Translations under genes and position numbers: made by a program | Part shown: positions 55,706-62,111 of the stretch, one piece after another | How positions within the stretch are numbered: position 1 is the stretch's first letter | Layout of the letters: every line of letters starts with the position of its first letter | NCBI GenBank assembly: GCA_964408455.1 | Contig: CAYOZN010000001.1 | Span: forward strand, 124,001 to 188,000 | Length of the DNA stretch: 64,000 nt | Source of the DNA: CAYOZN01 sp964408455 | GTDB taxonomy: Bacteria; Planctomycetota; Phycisphaerae; UBA1845; UTPLA1 | Direction: 5' to 3' | The notes under the pieces: generated by a model | The model's input: only the letters and a program-made list of their open reading frames with translations | What the model was told of the DNA's origin: nothing | The model's database searches: none

Positions 55706-56611
55706 TCAGATCGCGATCGTCAGCGCCGACAGCCCGCGCGACTCCAGCATGTTCTTCGTCGCGCCGGGAACGGTCACAAGGTCCACGCTGTGGCACTCGG
55801 TGATCGACTCACACGTCTCGGTCTTGTCCGCGTTCGGGCGGAACAGTCCGTGGATATGCACGGAAAATCCCGTGATGTCGCTCGCCTCGCGCGCCGCGCG
55901 AAGCAGCGTGTCGCCCGCCGGCCCGCGCGCAACGATGTCGCCGCGCATGCCGCCCTCGTCCATCCATACGTTGCCGACCGAGCCGGCCAGCGCCTCGACG
56001 GGCCGATTGCGCGTGCCTGCCTTGTCGGGATGGTTGAGGAAGACTCTTGCTCCGGAGAATTTGGCCAGCGATGCCGCCAGCACGGCAGCGGGGTATGAGA
56101 CGCCGTTCGCGCTGGCGAGTCCGATGATTCTCACGCCGCGCAGCGTCGTACCGTCGATCGTGATCTGGCCCACGGCGGCGGCCGCGCGGTGCATCATGTC
56201 GCGATGCACGGTGCCATCGGCTCGGCGCTCCAGTCGATCGTCGCCCGTCCAGTCGTAGCGCTGCCGATCATGCTGTCCGCAGAGCTTGCGCCGCGAGAAT
56301 GTCTCCATCGCCTCCTGCATCGATTGCCCAGGCACGGCCGGCTGCCCCAGAAACTCGGCATAGTCGGCTGGGGTGAGGCTCTCGACATGATCGCGCTCTA
56401 CGAGCGCCCCGCTCAGCTTCGCGGCTTCGCGCCGGTGATGCTGCGATCGCGCCTGCGCGTCTGCGATCTGACGGTCCAGGACGGCCGCGCGCTCGATCGC
56501 GGCAGAGCCGCCGCGCTGCACGTCGTACCCGAGCCCTGTGCGCTCGCCGCCCCAGAGTGCGATCTGCCCCTCGGCCTCGCTCGCTCTCGCGATATGCTGG
56601 TCACTCGTCAT
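55706..56611 (-). CDS. Prohead-protease-like protein
   Basis: 301 residues, with AGGAG upstream and a 4-base overlap with the HTH gene. A long helical N-terminus precedes, from about residue 150, ITIDGTTLRGVRIIGLASAN, then LAKFSGARVFLNHPDKAGTR, LAGSVGNVWMDEGGMRGDIV, DITGFSVHIHGLF and CHSVDLVTVPGATKNMLES. Alternation of NHP, the GxV...W/D..G strand pair, GFSVH and 'VDLVTVPG' is the pattern of phage prohead proteases/scaffold proteins. If right, it implies capsid processing although no capsid gene is seen; the catalytic His/Ser assignment is uncertain. Confidence 0.55.
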   Translation of the reverse strand: MTSDQHIARASEAEGQIALWGGERTGLGYDVQRGGSAAIERAAVLDRQIADAQARSQHHRREAAKLSGALVERDHVESLTPADYAEFLGQPAVPGQSMQEAMETFSRRKLCGQHDRQRYDWTGDDRLERRADGTVHRDMMHRAAAAVGQITIDGTTLRGVRIIGLASANGVSYPAAVLAASLAKFSGARVFLNHPDKAGTRNRPVEALAGSVGNVWMDEGGMRGDIVARGPAGDTLLRAAREASDITGFSVHIHGLFRPNADKTETCESITECHSVDLVTVPGATKNMLESRGLSALTIAI

Positions 56612-56814
56612 CGGTGCTGCTCCTGTGTATTGGGTGTCGGCTCACATATCCCGTCGATGTCGGCCCTGCGGAATCGCCACTGCCCACCGATGCGGACAGC
56701 GGGCAGTACTCCAGTCGTCGCGAGCCGCGTCACTGTGCGCTCGTGCAGACGGAGTTCGGCCGCGACTTCTGCGGCGGTCATCATCCGGGGTGTGGTCTGC
56801 GTCGTAGTCGTCAT
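56608..56814 (-). CDS. Second HTH_17/excisionase-like DNA-binding protein
   Basis: 68 residues. MMTAAEVAAELRLHERTVTR, LATTGVLPAVRIGGQWRFRR and ADIDG form the standard HTH_17 module. It is the first gene of the unit running towards the tape measure and is coupled to the prohead-protease-like gene. It may control the divergent, AT-rich promoter region just upstream. Confidence 0.82.
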   Translation of the reverse strand: MTTTTQTTPRMMTAAEVAAELRLHERTVTRLATTGVLPAVRIGGQWRFRRADIDGICEPTPNTQEQHR

Positions 56815-57171
56815 GTCCGTGTGGCCTTTCGTTGTCTGAGTTGTCTGAGTTGTCGTATTTGATCGGCGTTTTCGATTTTGTGAAGGTGTGACTTACCGCT
56901 TACGTGTTAACTAAAATACGCTCTGTAAATACTGATTTGACAGGCAGTTACCAACAGTGTCATTGCAGAGGCACTTTATAGGTATTACGATAATATAACG
57001 TGTCCTGCCCTGTCAGTGTTGGTTATTATTGTGGGTAGGTGCCATTAAGATGGCAGTACATTTTTTTTATTTCCTCCCCGCGTTCCACGTGAAACCGCGC
57101 GATCTTGCGGCTTTGTCGACGTTGGTATGGTCGCTGGAAACCAGGCCGGCCAGGCTGGTACAATCCCCCGC
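56815..57171. promoter_or_regulatory. AT-rich control region of the element with a parS-like site
   Basis: 357 bases without a credible gene. The sequence is much richer in A/T than its surroundings, with an imperfect inverted pair (GTTACCAACAGTG near 56947, CAGTGTTGGTTAT near 57015), TTGACA at 56937-56942 and TATAAC-like words. It sits at a divergence point between the minus-strand unit and the plus-strand zinc-ribbon gene. Promoters and possibly an origin are likely here. Confidence 0.5.
57081..57096. promoter_or_regulatory. parS-like ParB-binding site
   Basis: CGTTCCACGTGAAACC matches the bacterial parS consensus TGTTNCACGTGAAACA at every position except the two outermost; the 14-base core GTTCCACGTGAAAC is perfect. 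It lies in the AT-rich non-coding region of the element. No parA or parB gene is in the window. Confidence 0.6.
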
Positions 57172-57396
57172 ATGGACGGGCTTGTCGGCCATCTGATTTT
57201 CGCGACTCCCTTTGCCATCGCGGCCGTTGCTGTGGCCGTTTCAATCGCCCTGCGCATTCGCCAGCGACGGCGCGAACGCCAGCCGGCCGCGCCGTTTCGC
57301 GGAGTTCCCTGCCCGTCGTGCCGGTCCCGATCGCCAGCCCGAGCGCGGTTCTGTCGCGTTTGCGGATCAGCGTTCGCCGGATCGGTCCCAAGCTGA
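57172..57396 (+). CDS. Small TM protein with zinc ribbon (only plus-strand gene of the element)
   Basis: 74 residues from the ATG at 57172. One membrane helix (HLIFATPFAIAAVAVAVSIA) is followed by a basic segment RIRQRRRERQ and a CPSCRSRSPARARFCRVCGS zinc ribbon (CxxC...CxxC). TACAAT lies 10 bases upstream of the ATG, which would make the mRNA nearly leaderless. Its architecture recalls the host-type zinc-ribbon membrane protein at 24620-25072 with the order of parts kept. Function unknown. Confidence 0.55.
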   Translation: MDGLVGHLIFATPFAIAAVAVAVSIALRIRQRRRERQPAAPFRGVPCPSCRSRSPARARFCRVCGSAFAGSVPS

Positions 57397-57667
57397 GCGC
57401 CCGCTTATTCGCCCCACGGACGCGTCAGAATCGATTCTGAGCGACTTTCCCGCCGTTCCCCTCCCCTGAGCCGGGTCCAGATCGGTGTCGTCGCCGTGAC
57501 GCTGCCCGAGCCCGCCGCGCGGTGCAACGATGGATTTAACCGTCGCACCCCTCCGCAAGTTCATTGATCGCAACGGGTAATGAGCGCGCCGGACGCCGTG
57601 TATGCTGCGGATACAGCAGCGGGCGCGGAGCGAATAGTCCCCGGCTGCCCCGAACCGGCCCGGTTTT
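57397..57667. other. Gap with one copy of a 22-bp direct repeat
   Basis: No credible gene. It contains the first copy of a 22-bp repeat (57485-57506, beginning GTGTCGTCGCCG); the second is at 57978-57999 upstream of the GemA-like gene. Both are preceded by CTGAGCCGGG. Confidence 0.55.
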
Positions 57668-57904
57668 TCAGCCGTAATCGCGCATCGCGTCCAGGTCGGC
57701 GGTTTCCGGTGGCATCCGAGTGTCAGAATCTTCCAGCGGCGGCCCGTCCAGCGTGTTGATGAGCACGGCCGCCTCGCCACGGTTCAGCATCGAGATTGAA
57801 CCTGCCGGCGTCAGCGCCCGGAGCCCGTCGAGAGTGAGACCGTGCTCGCCAGCCAGCGCGAACAGCTTTCTTCTCTGAGCGGCGGTCAGCGGATCGTCGG
57901 TCAT
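57668..57904 (-). CDS. GemA/Gp16-like small phage protein
   Basis: 78 residues from the ATG at 57904 (GGAGGGGG about 12 bases upstream). LTAAQRRKLFALAGEHGLTL, DGLRAL and SISMLNRGEAAVLINTLDG resemble the N-terminal part of Mu Gp16/GemA-type regulatory proteins and related ERF-associated small proteins (QRRKL.AL..E.G...). The C-terminal 20 residues are acidic. The assignment rests on this short pattern only. Confidence 0.5.
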   Translation of the reverse strand: MTDDPLTAAQRRKLFALAGEHGLTLDGLRALTPAGSISMLNRGEAAVLINTLDGPPLEDSDTRMPPETADLDAMRDYG

Positions 57905-57977
57905 TTCGTAACAGCCCCCTCCGCTCGCGACGTTCGCGTCTGGCGCGTTTTCCTGCCCCGGCCCGACTCTGAGCCGG

Positions 57978-57999
57978 GTGTCGTCGCCGTGACGCTGCC
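57978..57999 (+). repeat. Second copy of the 22-bp direct repeat
   Basis: Exact copy of 57485-57506 (GTGTCGTCGCCG...ACGCTGCC), 74 bases upstream of the GemA-like start on its strand. Possibly a duplicated operator. Confidence 0.6.
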
Positions 58000-58297
58000 A
58001 CGGTGATTCGATCACCCTTCGCGCGCTACGGTGCGTGAATTGCCGCGCCCGACCGGCCATTCCGCCCACGGTAAGGCGGTTTGTACTGGGTATTTCTCTC
58101 AAGCGCGCCCGCCCGCCCGTACAAGGCAGCAAAACCCTCCCGGTGCCCGTAAATGACGCCCTGCCTCGCGCGCGTGCGTACCCGCGTGATTGTGTGAATT
58201 CGACGCCTCACGTCGTCAAGTTCCAGGTGCAAATCCCGGCCTCGCGCGCACGCCCCCGCGCCTTGGCACGGGTTTACGGTTCAAACCAGCTTTCCAG

Positions 58298-58654
58298 CTA
58301 TCGAGACTGCGGTTTTTGGCCGCTTTCCCGCGCAATAGGGAGCCCGGATTTTTTGCCCTCCGCAAGTGCTTTGAGCCGCTTCAATCCGGCGTCGATTTGC
58401 TTCCGGCTCAGCTTGCGGCGGCGCTTCGCTCTCGGCGGCGGATTTTTCGACGGATCAAGCTGCTTGAAGTCCGGGTCCAGGCACCGGCCGAAAACGTTCA
58501 CGGCTGCGATGAATTTGACCAGTTGCGCTTCGGCCGCCTGAGCGTTCACCGGATCGTCCAGATCGTCGCACGCGGCGCGGATCGCTTTCGCATAGTCCCA
58601 AAGTACGCCGCGCGCGCGCCAGGCGTTTCGTGTGAGCCGTTTGCGATTGTGCAT
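58298..58654 (-). CDS. Helical basic protein of the element, unknown
   Basis: 118 residues. A helical N-terminal half (RGVLWDYAKAIRAACDDLDD, AQAAEAQLVKFIAAVNVFGR) is followed by a Lys/Arg-rich C-terminus (PPRAKRRRKLSRKQIDAGLK). GGGGATG-type purines precede the ATG. No family is recognised; nucleic-acid binding is likely from charge. Confidence 0.55.
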   Translation of the reverse strand: MHNRKRLTRNAWRARGVLWDYAKAIRAACDDLDDPVNAQAAEAQLVKFIAAVNVFGRCLDPDFKQLDPSKNPPPRAKRRRKLSRKQIDAGLKRLKALAEGKKSGLPIARESGQKPQSR

Positions 58655-58678
58655 TTTTCATCCCCGGCGTCGGGCGGA

Positions 58679-59206
58679 TCAGGACCGCGCCTCGCGCTTC
58701 AGCGCGGCGAGGATCGGATCGATCGAATAACAAAACGGCGTTGCCTTGAACGCATCGATGTTGTCTCGAAAGTTTCCGGGATTATTCACCCACGGCATGG
58801 TGGCGTAAAGCTGAGACAGAACCCCCTCGATAAACCCGCCCCCGTATCCATTCAACCGCGCTCGCGCCCCCTGCATGAGTCGATCGATTTCATGAGCCCG
58901 CGCCAGCGCCGGCCGCAGCGAATCAAACTCCGCTTTGAGTGCTGCGAATTCTGCCTGGGCGTGTGCGGATGCCGCACGCGCCGCGTCTGCCTCAGCGCGC
59001 TTCGCGCGGATCAGGTCCGCAACGTGTGCATGAAAGCGCAGTCGCGTGCCACTGACGCCGAGCTTGTCGGCCAGCGCGGCGATTCGCTCAGGCGATGGAT
59101 CGTCGGATAGCAGTTCGCGCCCGTATTCACCGATCAGCGCCGCCCGCGCGGCCGCTACTTCGCCCTGCTGTTCGTTGACAATCTTCGTGATTTTTTCAGC
59201 CAACAT
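58679..59206 (-). CDS. Element protein with LADKLGVS motif, paralogue A
   Basis: 175 residues from the ATG at 59206 (AAGGA about 8 bases upstream; 59215 is the alternative). An N-terminal helix is followed by ERIAALADKLGVSGTRLRFH then AHVADLIR, a coiled-coil segment (AQAEFAALKAEFDSLRPALA) and a C-terminal region LYATMPWVNNPGNFRDNIDA. The first and last parts recur in the next gene, so the two are paralogues differing by the coiled-coil insert. The LGVS...RLRFH part looks like a DNA-binding helix pair. Confidence 0.6.
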   Translation of the reverse strand: MLAEKITKIVNEQQGEVAAARAALIGEYGRELLSDDPSPERIAALADKLGVSGTRLRFHAHVADLIRAKRAEADAARAASAHAQAEFAALKAEFDSLRPALARAHEIDRLMQGARARLNGYGGGFIEGVLSQLYATMPWVNNPGNFRDNIDAFKATPFCYSIDPILAALKREARS

Positions 59207-59241
59207 ATATTCCATCCTTCCGGGGTTATAGAGCCCCCATT

Positions 59242-59625
59242 TTAGAATGCGTCTCGAAGACGCTGCCGTTCCTCATTCTGTTCTACTCGGAGCGTGCGAA
59301 TCACACTGTCAATCACTCCCGGAAAATTGTGCTGGAACACGTCCAGATCATCCTCGAATTTGGCGGCCGGATCGTGCAGCCACGGGAGTGTTGCTTTGAG
59401 CGCGTTCACCTTGAACCCGTCGCGAAGCAAGTCTGCAACGTGTGAATGAAGTCGCAAGCGCGCACGACTGACATTGAGCCGATCTGCGAGCTTGACGATT
59501 TTCGACGCGTCGGGCCTCTCAGCCAGTAATTCGGCCGCGTACTGTGGCACGATTGCCGCGCGTTCTTTCTCATGCGCGGCGGCCGCTTTCTCGAAAAACC
59601 GTCTCAATTCGCCAGTCAACAACAT
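59242..59625 (-). CDS. Element protein with LADRLNVS motif, paralogue B
   Basis: 127 residues. SKIVKLADRLNVSRARLRLH then SHVADLLR and ATLPWLHDPAAKFEDDLDVF correspond to the matching parts of the gene at 58679-59206, without the coiled coil. AGGA lies about 10 bases before the ATG. No family is recognised. Confidence 0.6.
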   Translation of the reverse strand: MLLTGELRRFFEKAAAAHEKERAAIVPQYAAELLAERPDASKIVKLADRLNVSRARLRLHSHVADLLRDGFKVNALKATLPWLHDPAAKFEDDLDVFQHNFPGVIDSVIRTLRVEQNEERQRLRDAF

Positions 59626-59631
59626 CGGCGC

Positions 59632-59883
59632 TCAGTTCCTATTCTCGTTTTGTTTGAGCCATTTCCCGATTTCTCCGCCGTTCGATCGTAGCATTTCAAC
59701 CAGCCCCAATGCGGCCTCGCTCCATTCCCCCAGTTCGCGCGCAAACGCTTCCCGCATCGTCGCGTCGACTTCGGTGGATTGCATTCCCTGAGCGACGTAC
59801 AGCGTCCGCTTTGCGGCGTTGACGAAAATTTCCGTCGTTCCCTTTATTAGTTCGGCGACGTGCTTTGCCTTGTCGTCATTCAT
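59632..59883 (-). CDS. Small helical element protein, unknown
   Basis: 83 residues, all-helical pattern: AKHVAELIKGTTEIFVNAAK, RTLYVAQGMQSTEVDATMRE, ELGEWSEAALGLVEMLRSNG. A G-rich stretch precedes the ATG. It starts six bases upstream of paralogue B's neighbour in the same co-directional run. No family is recognised. Confidence 0.55.
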   Translation of the reverse strand: MNDDKAKHVAELIKGTTEIFVNAAKRTLYVAQGMQSTEVDATMREAFARELGEWSEAALGLVEMLRSNGGEIGKWLKQNENRN

Positions 59884-59905
59884 CGCTCAGAGTTCCCCCC
59901 GGCAT

Positions 59906-60142
59906 TCAGCGGACGATCAGATAAAAAAGCCCTTGATGTTGTGCACTCGCCCGCATGAAAACGTGGTCGAGCCGGACGCGGGCGAGCTTGATCGTCTTTC
60001 CAGGCAGCACGCGCTCCGCTTCGTCGCCGGCCCCTTCGCCTTCCGAGCCCACGCGCAGCGTCGATGCATCGCCGAAAGCCGTTGACGGCGCGGCGCGTTT
60101 GATCGCCCCATCCAGGTTTGCGGCAAGCTCGATAGTCGGCAT
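59906..60142 (-). CDS. Small beta-rich element protein, unknown
   Basis: 78 residues: TIELAANLDGAIKRAAPSTA, then ERVLPGKTIKLARVRLDHVF and HQGLFYLIVR at the end. Its ATG overlaps the upstream stop by one base (TAATG at 60142). No family is recognised; the strand-rich pattern could suit a head-tail connector or stopper-size protein. Confidence 0.5.
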   Translation of the reverse strand: MPTIELAANLDGAIKRAAPSTAFGDASTLRVGSEGEGAGDEAERVLPGKTIKLARVRLDHVFMRASAQHQGLFYLIVR

Positions 60143-60354
60143 TACAGCCCCCTGATTTCGCGCGTGAACGTCACGCCGAGTCGCACGAGCCGGTCCAGGA
60201 TCAGCACTTCGCGCGGGCTGGGGTTTTGCGAGTGCGTCACGCGCTCCAGCATTGCATTCATCCGCGACAGATACACTTGCACGTCCGCGCGCACGATCGC
60301 CGCGTCATTCAGCAGCGTGCGACGATCGATCTTTCTTTTTTTTTCGCGTGCCAT
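60142..60354 (-). CDS. Small basic element protein, unknown
   Basis: 70 residues: basic start (MAREKKRKIDRRTLLNDAAI), then a helical segment RADVQVYLSRMNAMLERVTH and LILDRLVRLGVTFTREI. It is coupled to the gene downstream by a one-base overlap. Its size and helical pattern are those of small terminase-like or Nu1-type proteins, but the evidence is too thin for a call. Confidence 0.5.
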   Translation of the reverse strand: MAREKKRKIDRRTLLNDAAIVRADVQVYLSRMNAMLERVTHSQNPSPREVLILDRLVRLGVTFTREIRGL

Positions 60355-60468
60355 CGACGCGGCCCCCTGAAAATGGAAAACCCCCGTGCGAGCGCCGCGT
60401 CCATGCGGCTGCGATCGATCCGTGATCCCCGCGCAGGGGGTTTGGTGCGAAACTTACCCAAGGTCCAG

Positions 60469-60876
60469 CTATCTCAGAAATTGAGACGCCTTAAATGACA
60501 TTGTCGGAGTTTTTCCGTTAAGCTTACTTCGTCTAAGCCCGGCGATGTCAGTCGCGATCTTGAACAAAGACCGTAGCGCTTCGAGCGCCTTCAGCCAGTC
60601 CTCTGTACGTTGTCGCTGTGCTTCGTGAAACATGGATACTGCGGTTTCAAGCATGGCTCGGTCGTGAACGTCGTCTTCCAAATAAAGCACCGGGAGAAGT
60701 CCAAACGTGTCATATTTGTCCGTGTACTCTCTCAGCGCTTCCACCAGTTCTTGGTTGATCGGTGGCGGGCCGTCCAGCGTGGCCTTGAGGTGTGAGTGTT
60801 CAGCGTGACTGATTCGCACCTCCCAAACCAGGTGAGCCAGGAAATCCTTAATCATCTCTGCATCGTACTTCTTCAT
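60469..60876 (-). CDS. Acidic helical element protein, unknown
   Basis: 135 residues preceded by GGAGACGG. Pattern: EMIKDFLAHLVWEVRISHAE, NQELVEALREYTDKYDTFGL, LYLEDDVHDRAMLETAVSMF, EDWLKALEALRSLFKIATDI. It is a well-formed helical protein without recognisable relatives. Codon use is less GC-rich than in host genes. Confidence 0.6.
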   Translation of the reverse strand: MKKYDAEMIKDFLAHLVWEVRISHAEHSHLKATLDGPPPINQELVEALREYTDKYDTFGLLPVLYLEDDVHDRAMLETAVSMFHEAQRQRTEDWLKALEALRSLFKIATDIAGLRRSKLNGKTPTMSFKASQFLR

Positions 60877-60965
60877 TTGTCACCATCCGTCTCCGTCAAA
60901 ATGGCCCCCCAGCCAACGCGACGGAACGCCCGCCGCGCCAGCCGGAGCGCCCTAACTGCCCAGCA

Positions 60966-61247
60966 TCATCTTGCCCGCTTCGCGCTTCGCGCACGCCGAG
61001 CCCGCGCCGCAGTCGGCACGTTCGCCGGGCGAGCGATTGCGCGGCTCATGCTCACTTCGTTCCCTTCGTCGTGCAGGACCGCCTGCAACAAGTCCTGAAT
61101 GCGCCAGAAGTGCCGTTCGGCAGTTCGGCGAGAGCGAGCGCCCGCCAGACTGCGAACCGATGCCTTGAGGGCATCATCAAAGCTGCGCCTGACGCGCTCT
61201 GCGGTCTGAATGTCGAATGCTGCCTGTTTAATCAAGTCCGTGTGCAT
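60966..61247 (-). CDS. Small basic helical element protein
   Basis: 93 residues with GAGG 7 bases before the ATG. HTDLIKQAAFDIQTAERVRR, SFDDALKASVRSLAGARSRR and AERHFWRIQDLLQAVLHDEG, then an Arg/Ala tail. No family is recognised. Confidence 0.5.
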   Translation of the reverse strand: MHTDLIKQAAFDIQTAERVRRSFDDALKASVRSLAGARSRRTAERHFWRIQDLLQAVLHDEGNEVSMSRAIARPANVPTAARARRARSAKRAR

Positions 61248-61270
61248 GTCATGTCCTCAGTGTTGGCCGT

Positions 61271-61570
61271 TCACCGCCGGCGCGACGCGCGCCGACGTTG
61301 ACCGGTCTGCCTTGTAGTCGTTCTTCGTTTCGGCGATTTTCGCTTCCCGGCTTTCGCGCCGGTGCATAATGCCGGTGTCGTCGCTCTGACAGCTTCTGCG
61401 CGGCCTAGTTCGCTGAGCCCCACAAGCCCGTCGCCAACATCGACGATCAGGCCGAACGTTTCCATTTCCGAGAGTTCCAGGTGAACACGCAAGGCAAACT
61501 GTCTCGCGATTTCTTCCGGTCTGACCGGGGCAATAGTCATCGCTTGCAACAGGAATTCTCGCGCAGTCAC
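61271..61570 (-). CDS. Small element protein with winged-helix-like core and basic tail
   Basis: 99 residues from a GTG at 61570 overlapping the upstream stop (GTGA). LLQAMTIAPVRPEEIARQFA, LRVHLELSEMETFGLIVDVG and DGLVGLSELGRAEAV suggest a small wHTH, followed by a Lys/Arg tail (KRKSPKRRTTTRQTGQRRRA). It is coupled to the ORF that abuts attR. Confidence 0.5.
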   Translation of the reverse strand: MTAREFLLQAMTIAPVRPEEIARQFALRVHLELSEMETFGLIVDVGDGLVGLSELGRAEAVRATTPALCTGAKAGKRKSPKRRTTTRQTGQRRRASRRR

Positions 61571-61896
61571 GCCGCGCCCCCTTGCTGCGCTGGATCGTCC
61601 GAAACGCGAATCAGGTGTGTGGAGTTCTTCCCGCGCAGGACCGAGAGTCGGCCTTTGATCGTGACGGTTTCAGCGCCGTCCCCGTCGCCCGGTTTCAGGG
61701 CAGCAAGGAAACTGCCGAGTTCCGGCACGATCGCCTCGAGCGCGTCCAGGTCCGCCGCGTCAATGGTCTCGGCGAGTGAATCGAGCTCGGCGCGTGCCAT
61801 GGCGCGGAGTTCGGCGAACCGGGCCGATCTGGCGTCGGCCGGTTTCAGGCTTGCGGAATTTTCCTCTGAATTCGGAGTGCCGGAGTCGCCATACAC
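61567..61896 (-). CDS. attR-proximal ORF; possible C-terminal part of Int in the circular form
   Basis: 109 residues from a GTG at 61896 with no strong ribosome site. RFAELRAMARAELDSLAETI, DAADLDALEAIVPELGSFLA and TVTIKGRLSVLRG look like genuine protein. The frame is open upstream of the GTG as far as the att core (61897-61951 translates without a stop) and is in register with the integrase across the core. After excision the two would form one frame of about 566 codons. In the integrated state it is an independent or silent ORF. Confidence 0.5.
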   Translation of the reverse strand: MYGDSGTPNSEENSASLKPADARSARFAELRAMARAELDSLAETIDAADLDALEAIVPELGSFLAALKPGDGDGAETVTIKGRLSVLRGKNSTHLIRVSDDPAQQGGAA

Positions 61897-61951
61897 TCCG
61901 TTGACATTCGCGCCCGGCTCGGATGCGTCATTCTTCGGCCAATCGGCGGAA

Positions 61952-61972
61952 GTTCGAGCCCTGTACCGCCCA
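61952..61972 (+). repeat. attR core (21 bp)
   Basis: Exact copy of the tRNA-Val 3' end at 48486-48506; the flanking bases differ on both sides (A and T here, G and G at the left). Host sequence continues from 61973. Confidence 0.9.
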
Positions 61973-62111
61973 TTGACGATCAGTCCTTCCGGTTGCCCGA
62001 CGGCGAGTTCTTCTCATTCTGCCCTCCGGGCCTGTCCAGCAGCAACAGCAAAGATGTGCAATCTGGTGCGTGCAAGCCACGCCGCCGGTCGCGCGCGGGC
62101 GGGACTTCCTG

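Larger units (their letters stand above)
48486..61972. mobile_element. tRNA-Val-integrated 13.5 kb phage-derived element
   Basis: It is bounded by an exact 21-bp direct repeat equal to the 3' end of tRNA-Val (48486-48506 and 61952-61972), with the tyrosine recombinase next to the left repeat. Nearly all genes lie on the minus strand, are short, and are joined by ATGA/GTGA overlaps, unlike the flanking host genes. Recognisable parts are integrase, XRE-like and MerR-like HTH proteins, tape-measure protein, replication-organiser-like protein, prohead-protease-like protein and GemA-like protein. No terminase, portal, major capsid or lysis gene is recognised. It is either a satellite that uses a helper phage or a deleted prophage. 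Confidence 0.88.

Noticed and set aside
57026..57391. 121-codon minus frame across the parS-like site and zinc-ribbon gene
   Set aside because: It is antisense to the CxxC-containing plus-strand gene, Arg-rich, and starts inside GC-rich filler.
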